Positions 11,634-23,029 of a DNA stretch of 64,000 nt are shown here, one piece after another. Position 1 is the stretch's first letter; each line of letters starts with the position of its first letter. The DNA is from Ustulina deusta (taxonomy: Eukaryota > Ascomycota > Sordariomycetes > Xylariales > Xylariaceae). The stretch is taken from NCBI GenBank assembly GCA_023159155.1, contig JAJNNX010000011.1, forward strand, positions 496,001-560,000, given 5' to 3'. A program made the translations under genes and the position numbers. The notes under the pieces are model-generated. The model searched no databases. It was given only the letters and a program-made list of their open reading frames with translations, and was not told the origin of the DNA.

Positions 11634-14600
11634 CTAGCAGGCGCACCCGTGTCAGTCGGGTTGCGATCAAGGAACAATTAAAGACGGGAAGCCGGCATCT
11701 ATGCCTCGCAAGCGCGTCGCGAGGTATCTGTGCAAGCACTAACATGTTTTATACTGTTTTTTCGGGCACAGGACCAGAATTGGCAGAGATAGTCAGTCTC
11801 GCGATGTGTCGAAGTGGTTGGCTGCGTCTAACGAAGAATAGAATGCTGGATTCGCGGCAGATATGCATGTATTATAGACGTTCACATGACGAAGGATAAT
11901 GGCAACAGCTGTCGGCATTGTGTTGCGCAGGGAACTGAGCTGGCCGAGCTGGCCGAGCCCGCTGCAAGAGGCGTAAGCGAGTGGTTGTTGTTGTTGTGCC
12001 GTGCCGTGCCCGAGCTGGTGTTGGGGTTAGCGGGGTGAAAGACAGCCATGACGGGATGAGGGGTAGAAGATTGACACCAGCTTGGAGTTCCCTCCTCTAA
12101 CCTTCGAACCCCGCCAAGACCCCGGGTTGGCTCAACCTGCCCGGTAGGAAGCTCATTTATCTAGGTAGTTATTGTAGGTATGCATTATATTTCTACAATA
12201 AGTATCACGTTATGTGCAATGATGTTCGTGTTGATTTTTGTTTTGTTTAAGCTTTAATGCTTCTACAGCCAAGCCTCATTACATTCAGGAAGCGAACCCG
12301 AACACTACCTAGTAGGTAATGACGCAAACTACCTCTTAATGAGTCCAAGTCCCCATTTTTCAGTGCAGTTGTGTATCACGGAAGAGAACAACAGCTAAAA
12401 TATGTGTACCGGGACATCGTGATTAAATAAGTAGGGACTAGAAACACATGTCTTGTGCATGCCCGGAGAATAGACTGTCAAGCCAGTAGGTACTCAGGTA
12501 ACTGCTCTCTCGGAACATGTAACCTAGGTAGGTACCTACTTTAAACTTCACTTACATGAGACCCGCTATAATAACACTATAATCATTAGGTACCTACTTA
12601 CTTAATTAAGTACCTACACAGTAAATCCCACCAATAAATCCCACCAATAAATCCCACCAAGGCCACACCACGGAGCCGACATGTAACGCTCTCCCTCTTT
12701 CACTTCCCCTCTACACTTTCCTTTCCCTCCCTTCCTGCCGCCATGTCCTCCACCCTTCTTGATCCCGCTGTGGGTATGTGTGTAGTTATTAGAGGATGCA
12801 TCACTGCTTCTTAGTGACGATAACAGTTTGCATTTGGAACCTAGGAGGTGGATGGTGGTGCTTTACTAGCATCTATCACCCGTGGATTTCCCACTCCTTC
12901 ACCAGTCACGATATTAGCCGATCTTTGTAGAGAGTGCAGCACTCACAAACACGACCATGGCTAGACGTGTTAGTGACGGTGACTTCATGTTCGTTTTTAT
13001 TACTGGTGGTGACGATGCTGGAGATGGCGAGTTTTGGTTTGTGAAGGAGGGTATCCTTCGTTTAATTGATACCTCGAGTTTGCATGAAAGGGGATGAGGG
13101 AAGAGATCAGACATGAATCACCTATTCCTTTTCAGGTGCAATGTTAGGAAATGTTCGTTGCATTCTGTTGCGTCTTGTTCATCAACTTGTTATTATTAGT
13201 CTGCTACGCCTCAAAGAAATGAAGCATCTGTTGTTGTTTGCCAACTGGCATTCGTCCCAGGTGAGCTTTCTCAACGACCACAAGCAAGCACCCATGCATG
13301 GAAGCAATACTCAAAAAACGTCTTTATCTCCTGTGTCGTGAGGTACAATAGGTGGCCGGTAGCAGATGGACAGCAAATTCCACCGCATCGAAGTCAACCT
13401 TGCTATTGAGCCTATCCCTAACTGTGTGACTGCATGTGACTGAGAGCAAATAGCCCCCCCATACTACCTATGGACAGTCCATGTTTGTGAGACGCATTCT
13501 AGAAATTGACTGCGAAGCCGTTCTTCCATCTTGAAGTGGACTAACTAGTAGCAGCACGTGGTTCATTGGGAAAGGAAGCCGCCAAGTGGTGCTCATTCAA
13601 CGCTAGACTCGCTTTCTTCATCATCGTCGTCCTCAATGTCGGTGCGCTTTTTAGGAGGCGATTTCTTTTCTTAAGTTTTGGACTCAAATCTTTCTTATTA
13701 TGCTGACTTGAGTATCCATTAAGTCTATGTGTAGTAGTGTAGGTGAGGTTGTACTGACAACAGCAATATTGCTGCAGGGGGCCGATACTTTATACTTACT
13801 AGTAGTAGTTATACTCCGAGATTATATTCTAGAGCAAGGGGTATTCTGATTCCCCGAGTCTGGGGCTGTTGCGGGGTCTGCATATTCGCCCATTGTCATA
13901 TTAAAATGTAACCTAAAAGAAGGTGATTTCAAATGCTAAGCAGACGAAGGCCTTTCGACGTAATCACTGGCTAGCTGTTTTCTTTCGGGATTCAAAACTC
14001 ATTATTCCTCGCAAGCGACCCGAAATCGATATACATGGAGGGCGCGTTGATCTTATCCTCATAGGTCAGAGAGCCTACTTGTTCCTCATGCTGAATCCGT
14101 TATTACTCCTGCATACTATATATTGCTTGACACAGCCGGGGGGGGGAGGGGGGACTCACTCGGTAGCCATCTAAGCATCTATGAACTCAGCTCTCTCTTA
14201 ACAACAATTTAGTGCTGCCACAGGGAATTTACCCCTAATCGACATTCTTCTAAGCGAACGGCGCTTATTGTATCGATATAGAAACCTCTACAACCTCGGC
14301 TACTACGCCTCGTGGCCGTATTTCCTCTTCAATACAACCCGGGGCTATCTAGATACGACAGTTCTTATAAAATCGACGAGAATGAAGGGGTCCCACGACA
14401 CGTGTCACGCGTTATGCACTCGCCAGCACCCGAGGACGGGTTGCATCTCGTCCTGTGCTTGAATGCCAGGGGGCAATACGGATGTGGTAACTCCCCGTCG
14501 TGACCTCAAAACATGCTATGCTCGAGATTCCGTTAACCGAGAAGCCATCGAGAAAAAGAGACTAAAGCCGCTGATCGACATGCAACGTGGTTAGCGATCA

Positions 14601-15622
14601 GGGATGTCCTCATCAAGATGCAGGTGCAATATCCATATGCCAGGGTGACACAACATACCGAGAGCAAGAATACGCACTCGGGACAACCCTTTTTTTTTTT
14701 TTCATGAGTTACAGTATTTCGACACCCAATGATGCGCCTCCGAGACTATACGTCGTCCATGCGCTAGGACAGGCAGCTGGTATGAATACAAAACAGATAC
14801 CATCGCTCATCGCCGAGACTTGCAAGCAGGGAACTAAGATTCGGCGCAGTCCAGACGCGAAGACCTTTCCGGCAGTTGTGGAAAAGATGCTCTAACGGAA
14901 GCGGGTGGCGAAAGTGAAAGTGGCTGTGTTGAATCGGTCCGCACAGGTTCACAACCCAAGAAAATGAGTTGTCAGAAAAAATGAGCTCCCGCAGTTAATA
15001 GCATCTTGTCTGACAAGAGGCCGATGTTGACGCCCAAACCCAAAGTGTTGTATTACCAGCTATTCACAAACGGGCTTGAATGGCCCTCAACATACTTGGC
15101 TGGCTTGTCAGCGGGCTTGCGCTGGTTTTCTGAGATGCTGATTTACTCAGATCATAAATTGCTCATATGACGGCTCTCTCATATGATGGTTGAATGCGAC
15201 CACGAAACAATGTAAGTGGTCGGCGAGGTGCAGACATGTCCTGCCCTTTTTGGGTGCCACCAATTAGGGGTGCATATATTAACAGCGTGATGCTTCCGTG
15301 CTGACTCTCCGTAGTTACATTGTCCAACCTACCTGCAAATATGTGGCGTTGTCGTCGCTGCCGTCGCTTCGGCGGACCGCTGCTAGAGTGGCTGGTGTCA
15401 TGTTATCCCACGATATAGGTACATTGAGAGATTGAACGCAGTTTAACAGATATAAAGTAATGGTCGAATAGCCTCTAATTTTGCTAGCGTGACAAGGCAA
15501 GACATGATCCATTCCTCCCATTTTCGCGTTGAAAAGCCCTGTGCTAGTCAAAGTCTAAATCCCTACCTCTCTCACCTTGGTCGTTGATCGCTACCTAGCT
15601 TTATTATTACTCTGCTGACGAG
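11634..15622. other. 4 kb gene desert with possible gene remnants
   Basis: The right edge of the ankyrin gene's 5' exon should lie near 11650-11750. A well-formed start context (GCCGCC before the ATG at 12742, after a pyrimidine-rich tract) leads through ten codons to a GTATGT donor, but no recognisable downstream exon follows. At 13599-13668 the minus strand reads a short Lys/Pro then Asp/Glu-rich tail ending in a stop. A G-run lies near 14140, and T-runs near 14692. I cannot support a complete gene here. Confidence 0.45.
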
Positions 15623-18600
15623 ATGTGGGTTATCTCCCGTATCGCGCTCTTATGCGTGTGCCTAACTTTCCAATTTCTTGTTGGTTTCTTCGGTTCTGCC
15701 TCTGCCTCTCCTCAAGTTACACGCCGAACGTCAGTTACATCCCGGCAAGCGTCACTGTATCCCTTCGTAACAACCCTAAATGCGTCTTCCGGTGATATCG
15801 AAGCGGCACGGCAGATTGTTCAGGATGCCATTGCCAAAATGACCGAACTCAACAAGGCGCGCCTTGCAAAGCCAAACCGTGACAACTTTAGACTCAAGCG
15901 TGGCACTAAGACATCGAAACGTGACAATGGCACCGGTCCAAAGTTGCTGGAGATCACGGATGAGATGGCGCGAGCTGCTGCTTTACTGGCCGAGCTCGGA
16001 GTTGATCCCGTATCAAACTCGACCTTTCGTACTCCTACTTCTATCGAAAAAAGGGCGGGGACTTTTTGGATGGAGAGTATAGCGCACAAAGGCACAGTCG
16101 CGTGGGGAAATGATGCCTCCTATAAGGTTGTTATTATTGGTGTCAGCACCTAAGAAGATACGGGGTTGCTGATGTCTTGAGTTCAGGTGTTCCGACATGT
16201 TGTCAACGACTATGGCGCCGATCCTACTGGCCAGAGGGTAAGTTCGAAGAGAAAATCGAGGTATTTAGTAAGGGCGTGTGCTTATGATGAATCACTGTAG
16301 GACTCGACTCAAGCAATCCAGAGAGCGATTGACGATGGCAAGAGATGTGGAGCGGCCTGCAACGGGTCAACTACCAAAAACGCCATCGTCTACTTTCCCC
16401 CTGGGCGTTACCTAGTGTCTAGCTCTATCAACGTCTACTTCGGTACTCAGATCATAGGTGACGCCAATAATTGGCCGACAATCGTGGGTGCGCCGAGCTT
16501 CATTGGTCTAGGACTCTTGTCAACCGACGTCTATATTGAGAACGGCGGACAAGGCCCAGACGGGGGCGCATTGGAATGGTATATTAATACCGCACGCTTT
16601 TACAGCCAAATTCGCAATATAAAGGTTGACATTACAGCAACCAATCCCGGGGCATACATTTCTGCACTACATTATCAAGTGGGCCAGGCCACCACTCTCG
16701 AGAACGTTGAGCTGATCGCAAACTCCGCTACGGTAAGCCTTTGCCTCGCGTGTCTCGAAGCATGACGTGCACATAGCTACTAAAGCAGACATGTTAATTT
16801 TCGGTTGATAGACCCAGCAGGGTATATTTGCCGAGAATGGAAGCGGGGGTGTCATGTCTGATATTACCTTTACGGGTGGTAACTTTGGCATTTGTAAGTA
16901 TGACTTGTCGTCCGATTATCATAGTAGACTAACTGTAAATCTAGACGGCGGTAGCCAACAGTTTAGTGCGGCTCGGCTGACTTTCAACGGTTGCAATACC
17001 GCGGTCCAGCTAATCTGGGACTGGGGTTGGGTGTGGAAGAGCATCATCGTGAACAATGCTCAAGTTGGCTTCCGGCTCTATGATAATGGTGGACAAATTC
17101 CGGGCTCTATAACCATCATGGATTCCACCCTTTCTAACATCAGGGAGTCTGCTATTGAGATGGCGGTACCCGTTGATGTGCGTGACTCAGGCTTCACGGG
17201 ATTGATCCTGGACAATGTCAATCTCGGCGGTAAAATCCAAGACCACTGGAGTTCCAAAGTGATCCTTGCGGCGGGTTACTATAAGAATGTGAGCTAGGCT
17301 TTCAGTTGATGGAAGACGAGTAATTGCTGATTTTGTTTGAAAGTATGTCCTAGGTGCAACATACAAGCAGGACAAACGCACATGGACGAATGGGCCTATG
17401 GATTACACGCGCGAACCTACACTTCTGGGGTCCTCAGTTGCAGGACTTCAGGTGGCACCGTACTTTGAGAGGAAAAGGAACCAGTACACGGATAAATCGG
17501 CCACAGACTTTATCCACCTTAAAGATCAAGGCGCGAAAGGTGATGGCTTGACGGATGACACGGCCGCGGTGCAAAAAGTCTTAAACGCGTATGGGGATGG
17601 CAGCAAGATAATTTTTGTGGATGCTGGCACATATATCCTGAAGGACACGGTGACCATCCCAAAAGATGCGAAAATTGTCGGCGAGACCTGGTCTCAGTTT
17701 GCTGCTAATGGCAATAAGTTTTCGGATGCCAGCAAGCCAGTCGTCATGTTCAAGGTGGGCAACGATGGCGACGTTGGTACAGTTGAGATGCAGGATCTCA
17801 TCCTGACGAGTAAAGGCCCGACCCCCGGTGTCGTTTTGATGGAGTGGAACGTTCTAGCCAAGAGCGCCGGAGCTGCTGCCTTGTGGGACGTCCATGTTCG
17901 GCTCGGAGGTGCTACCGGGACTGAGCTCACGCCGGTGGAGTGTCCGGCGACCCGGAGCGGAACCAACCCTTCCAAGTGTCAGGTTGCCAGCATGCTCCTA
18001 CACGTCACCAAGAAAGCCTCGGGTTATTTCGACAATATGTGGTTGTGGGTGTCGGACCACATGGTCGACGACCCTAATCCCACGGACCCTCTCAACGGCT
18101 TGGAGCAGGTCTCGGTGTATAGTGCTCGCGGCATGCTTATCGAGAGCCAGAAGGCCACATGGCTGTACGGCACAGCCTCCGAACATAGTGTCTTTTACCA
18201 ATATAATTTTCATGGGGCCCGAAATATTGCCACTACCGTCATACAAACCGAATCAACTTACTACCAGCCAACACCTAAGCCGCCCGCTCCTTTTAACGGC
18301 GCCGTCGGCACTTTTCCCGGAGACCCAGATTATTCTTGCAACGGCAGCGATACCGACGGCTGTGACGAGTCTTGGGCAGTAATAATGAGGAACTGCGAAA
18401 ACATTCATATCGGCACCGCAGGGACCTACTCGTGGTTCAGTACCTACTCACAGGACTGCATTGACCAACATGCATGCCAGAAAGCTCTATGGCTGCTAGA
18501 TAGTAATTACGACAACAACCGACTGCAAAACATCATTGCAATCGGTGCTAAGAATGTCATTGTCTCCCCGGACGGAACGGCTATCTCGTCGAATGCAAAC

Positions 18601-18684
18601 CTGGCCGTCACCAGCCACCCTGCCTGGGCGCATATCTCGCTATATAACGTGCCATCTATCGGAAAGGCTCCTTCGTCGCCCTAG
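15623..18684 (+). CDS. Secreted GH55 exo-beta-1,3-glucanase, 6 exons
   Basis: Exons are 15623-16126, 16187-16237, 16301-16732, 16812-16893, 16945-17288 and 17344-18684, and all phases match, for 917 residues. Residues 1-30 form a signal peptide ending in ASAS. The mature protein has the two-lobed pectate-lyase-3 fold of family GH55. The first lobe opens at about 170 (VVNDYGADPTGQDST, YFPPGRYLVS). The second opens at about 525 (DQGAKGDGLTDDTAAV). The C-terminal lobe has DESWAVIMRNCENIHIG and several paired Cys. GH55 enzymes release glucose or short oligomers from laminarin and fungal cell-wall glucan outside the cell. The last intron uses an AAAG acceptor, because the neighbouring CCTAG would shift frame. 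The unusually long propeptide (about 30-165) has KR sites, suggesting Kex2-type processing. Confidence 0.93.
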
Positions 18685-19266
18685 GAGCAGCGACCAGGTG
18701 GGCAGCGGCACAATCGCTCAGCAGGGCGAAAGAGCGGTTTGGATGATTGGTGGTATTGTTTCGAATCATGCCGAGCACTTATAAACACATCAGTGAAGGG
18801 TAGAGAGAGGCAGATACAGAGATTGTCTATCTGCTTTGTTGCGAGGTCACTCCCGTCTTAGAGATGTTGCAAATGACTTTGTAGCATTAGTCGTGGTCCG
18901 TGGAGACATATGCTTTATACACGCGAAAAAGGTGGTTTGGGGCTATACTATAAAGGTACGAAGAACCTTGAAAAAAGTCGACTGCGATTTCGGTTGCCTA
19001 CTGGGTAATTCTGGGTGGATACGTAGATTAAAAAAAAAAAACCAATCACTGGTTTGATTTGAATAAGGTGCCTGTATTAGCCACAATAGCCACAGCCACA
19101 GCCACAGCCAAGACTCCCGGCAAGCCACCCATTCGTACTCTGTCGAACAGAAGTTTTATTTATCTTGCAACACCTTTTTGAAGGACAATCACTCAGACAA
19201 AACATCACATCTTTGAGGCCAAATCTTTAGTCACCTTTTTTCCCCCCCACCTCTCCTTCATTTCAT
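18685..19266. other. Intergenic with CACAGC repeat
   Basis: This 580-bp gap contains an A-run at 19030-19040 and a short GCCACA repeat around 19085-19110. A pyrimidine-rich stretch precedes the next start. No gene is seen. Confidence 0.5.
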
Positions 19267-21129
19267 ATGTTCACGGTCCGCAGCAGCCATGGCCGGGCCC
19301 TCTACTCTCCCCTCTCTCTAATCAACCAGCGATCGCTGTGCTCCTCGGCATGCCGCCGATCAGTAGTCGTCAGGTCTCTCGACAAAGCCGTCCTGCAAAC
19401 TCATGGGCCAGTCGCTGAGCAATTGGCTGCGACCGGAGTATGGAGTCCCAACAAACGCACTAGTCGCACTAGGTTGTCGCCGACGACGACCCCTGCTAAG
19501 AAGCGCTCGTCGAAAGCACCTCCCAAACCCGCTGGCGACAAGTCGCGTGTAAATCTCGTCAGCGACAAGCTATGCGACGATATATTGTCCTACATCGGCC
19601 CTTCTCTCGAGCGCCACCGGGGATGCGATATACTCGACATCTATCCAGGCGCTGGCGTGTGGAGTAGCAAGCTGCACCAGTTTCTCCAGCCTCGATCTCA
19701 TGTGCTGCTAGAACCCGATGCCGATCTATATCGTCCATTTCTTCAGCCCCTGCTTGACCAGCCCGGCACTGCTCTGGTCCCCAAGTCTGGTATCATCTGG
19801 CGCGAGCTCAATTCGGTCTTAACACCCGAGTATCTGCCTCACCAGGTCATCCCGGACGACCTGAACGTGCGCAACGATACACTACTGGTTACTGCTAACC
19901 TTGCCTTCCATCCCAAAAAGCGCTACCTTAATTTTGACTCCATTGCATCCTTGTTACTACACCAGTTTGCCTCTGCCATTCGTACCGGTGGTCTGTTTCA
20001 GCGTTATGGTCTCGTTCGTATGCTCATATGGACGCGCTCCGATGATAAGGCAAGTTTCCTACCCAGGACTATACAGAAGAGGAGGCGACAAGCGCTTGAG
20101 AATGATCTGGTGTGTGAATGGGTGCGGGAGGTCTGCGGGAGCGAGGCGATGTCGGGTGCATGGTATGTCCGCGACGATGCCATGGACGATGCTAGCCGAC
20201 TGGCGACAATTAAGAGGATGCAAGCCGCAAAGCTTCAAATACCCTCCGGGCGAGAGCCCGATGGTTTCCTGGAGGCTCTAGCGGCGGGGCGGGGGCGGAG
20301 GCGGATGCCGGGAGTTCATCCCCCGACGTTCAAAAGACGCTATTATGATATCCTGGCTGGCCTGCAGGCCGCTAGTGCCGAGCAAGGTGGCTTCGATAAG
20401 GACTCTGATGATTTGAAAACCATGAACACTTATCGGTGGAGGGCCGCCACAGACGTTAGGAAGACCGAGAAAATGCTGCATTGTTCAAGGGGCTTAGACG
20501 ACATCATAGCGCTTCATAAATCCAAGACGGCGACTGCCGAGGAGATAGCAGCGGCTGAGCTCGAATGGCAGGCACAAGTGCGAGAGTGCCCGAAGACGCT
20601 TGCGTATGAGTTCGTGACGTACAAAGATAGCCTACACGCTTTTCGTCGGACACCGCCTTTGCTTCAATGGGATCGCCGGGACTACGAGCCCTTGACGGTA
20701 CAGGCCGAAGAGTTTTTCCCCAATATTAACTGTAGCCTGCTGGACATCCAACCACGGGCGCCTCATCCTCTGCTGCGACAGATGGGGCCAGGCTCAAACC
20801 GCGCCGCCGACACATTTGACATCGTGATGGGATCGTTGATGTTCCAGGCCACACAGCCGCTCGGCCTTGGTTTGGATGCCTTGTGGCCTGGTGCGTCGGA
20901 ATACATCTTGCCGCGATGGAAGAGCGGCCAAGACTTGTCTAACGGGGGCTTTCTCCTTCATCTGCCTGGCGCGGAGGCTATACCGCGACTGCTGGACGCG
21001 CGACAGTGGGAAGAACTCTTCGAGCTTTGGATGGAGTGGCCGTTTCGCCCCGAGTTCAATGACTTGGTGGGACGAGCCCATGATGACCTAAGTGATAGGG
21101 ATGATGAAGGTCCTAATTCTGACGTTTAG
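19267..21129 (+). CDS. MTF1: Mitochondrial transcription factor 1-like methyltransferase-fold protein
   Basis: This intronless gene encodes 620 residues. The first 60 are rich in Arg, Ser and Leu with few acidic residues, as in a mitochondrial presequence. From about 95 the protein follows the rRNA adenine dimethyltransferase/Mtf1 fold: VNLVSDKLCDDIL, then motif I at 121-132 (DILDIYPGAGVWSSKL) and the acidic LEPD near 148-151. NDTLLVTANLAFHPKK follows, at the position of the catalytic motif of true methyltransferases. Mtf1 is the specificity factor that helps mitochondrial RNA polymerase melt promoters and has lost methylation. Filamentous ascomycete relatives carry a long C-terminal extension like this one. 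The alternative is a mitochondrial rRNA dimethylase, which I consider less likely. Confidence 0.78.
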   Translation: MFTVRSSHGRALYSPLSLINQRSLCSSACRRSVVVRSLDKAVLQTHGPVAEQLAATGVWSPNKRTSRTRLSPTTTPAKKRSSKAPPKPAGDKSRVNLVSDKLCDDILSYIGPSLERHRGCDILDIYPGAGVWSSKLHQFLQPRSHVLLEPDADLYRPFLQPLLDQPGTALVPKSGIIWRELNSVLTPEYLPHQVIPDDLNVRNDTLLVTANLAFHPKKRYLNFDSIASLLLHQFASAIRTGGLFQRYGLVRMLIWTRSDDKASFLPRTIQKRRRQALENDLVCEWVREVCGSEAMSGAWYVRDDAMDDASRLATIKRMQAAKLQIPSGREPDGFLEALAAGRGRRRMPGVHPPTFKRRYYDILAGLQAASAEQGGFDKDSDDLKTMNTYRWRAATDVRKTEKMLHCSRGLDDIIALHKSKTATAEEIAAAELEWQAQVRECPKTLAYEFVTYKDSLHAFRRTPPLLQWDRRDYEPLTVQAEEFFPNINCSLLDIQPRAPHPLLRQMGPGSNRAADTFDIVMGSLMFQATQPLGLGLDALWPGASEYILPRWKSGQDLSNGGFLLHLPGAEAIPRLLDARQWEELFELWMEWPFRPEFNDLVGRAHDDLSDRDDEGPNSDV

Positions 21130-23029
21130 CTACAGCCTTCATAACCGCTCCCGAGTCGTAATCCCCGATGTTTCTTTTTGAAATGATAGCCAAGTCGTGA
21201 CCACACTAACTGCTATGGCGGAAATTTCTCGGATATCAAAGGCGCCAATCTGTCTGTACATAGACTACATTACATGTACGGTGTTGATCAACACATACGT
21301 TCAGGAGCCGATTACTCCTTGTGTATATTGATGTGGGACTGTAAGGTTACAGTTGGTGTGATGAGTGTATTTTATCCTGTAGAATATATTAAGCGAGCGA
21401 CTCGTCGTTAGAGTTTGACACCTGCATGTGATGGGCTGGCATGATGTAGCCTGAGTTGCCTTACCACGTTCACGGCCGGAACAGGTTTATCAGATGGATA
21501 TAGGCTTGCTGTGTTGCAGTTCGAACTCTCCTCACGGTGGACTATGAACCGGTTTCCTATTTTCTCCGTGTCTCTCCGAGGTAAAACCTCGTACGCGTAC
21601 TTAATACTGTACTACTCGGGGGTTTGGATACAATTTGTCCTATCTACTACTAATTACCCATATGAGTTAACTAGGTAGTATAAACGCCTGTCGTGTAACA
21701 GATAAATAAACTTGAGGCTCCCACCTTACCTATGTACTTACCTTAGGTACCTAATGTAGTGTACCCAAGCAAGATGCAGAATGTTGTTGATTTCAGCTGA
21801 GCTTAAGGACCTAACCCCTGGAGAGAACCCTGAAGACCTAAAAGCTTACCTTAGGTACCTAAGTACTAAGTAGGTATGCATACCTACAGAGATGTCTTGG
21901 GTCTTGTGGTTTCGCGGCAGTCTCTGCACTAGTGGGGCGTTCTGGGGAAATAGTGGGACATTGTCGAGGATCGGCCTTATATGTAGACGGTCTTGGACAG
22001 TAGGTACATCACGTTAGGTACTCCCTAGGTAGCCTATTACACTACTAGGTAGGTAGGTGCGCATTGTAGACTACCTAGGTCCGTAGTATACTACCTACAT
22101 ATACCACCTAGGTACCTAGTATACCGCGGCAGATGACCTAATTTGACAAACTGGCAAACTGGCGTCATCCCTCCCTTAATTTCTCCAACTCCATACCGAT
22201 ATCCTCCTGGAGTGTTCTTCTTACCGACCTCTTCGTGGTAATGCTAGTTAAATGACGATTCCTCTTTTATTGTTTCTTCTCTTCTATTTTGTTTGTGACT
22301 ACAGCACATAATACGCTAATTCATTTCCATGGCCCAGGCTCAACCGCCAAGCCCAGGAAGTGAGCAAGCAATAGGTCGTCGGTAGAGAGACGAGAGACAA
22401 GGGAGAGGGGGAGAGAGAGAGAGTCGCCCTTGTGCATCATCTGCTATCTAATGTCACGGTAAATTGGGACACAAGGCGAAACAACGTTGCGTTGGTCATC
22501 GGGGTTTCGAGCACATACCTTCCTTCTCCAACTCTCGCTGTTACGCACCTATTAGAAATCATCATCGTCATCGCCCGAAGCTGGCGACATCCTCGACTCC
22601 CTGCACTCCAACACGCTAACCCACCTTTCCATCTTGCACTTACTAGTGACCTGCACTAGCCCAGCCTAGTACTCGAGCGATCATCGTTATCACGTTATGT
22701 TATTTTATACCTTTCAATCTGTTCTTTTCCACTCCCTCGTTGAATAATTGTCCATTTCCCCTCGTTTCGTTCTCTGCCTCTTCATTTGCGCTCGCTTTGA
22801 TGACCCTGGCTGAGAGTGGTAGAGGGTAACGAGAGGCCCGAGTCTCGTGACTACTGGACCCCTTATTCGATTCCCTTACGTCTTCGTTTTGTCTAGTTAG
22901 GTATCTATCTGGTTTCTGGTTTCCCGGCTCGAGAGTCGCTAGCCTGCCACGCGCGTTGAAGCGCTAACACTCGCTCTTGGTTGTCAACCCTCAAACCACC
23001 AGCGCCCTGGCGGCATCCCTCTCTTCGCA
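21130..23029. other. 1.9 kb intergenic rich in TACCTAGGTA-type words
   Basis: Between 21630 and 22140 the words TAGGTACCTA, ACCTAGGTA and TAGGTAGG recur many times on both strands. The right third is the long promoter and leader of the GT90 gene, with GAGA runs near 22405-22425. No gene is supported. Confidence 0.5.

Noticed and set aside
21515..21535. B-box-like AGTTCGAACTCTCC
   Set aside because: The flanks do not form a T-arm or acceptor stem, so a tRNA is not supported.
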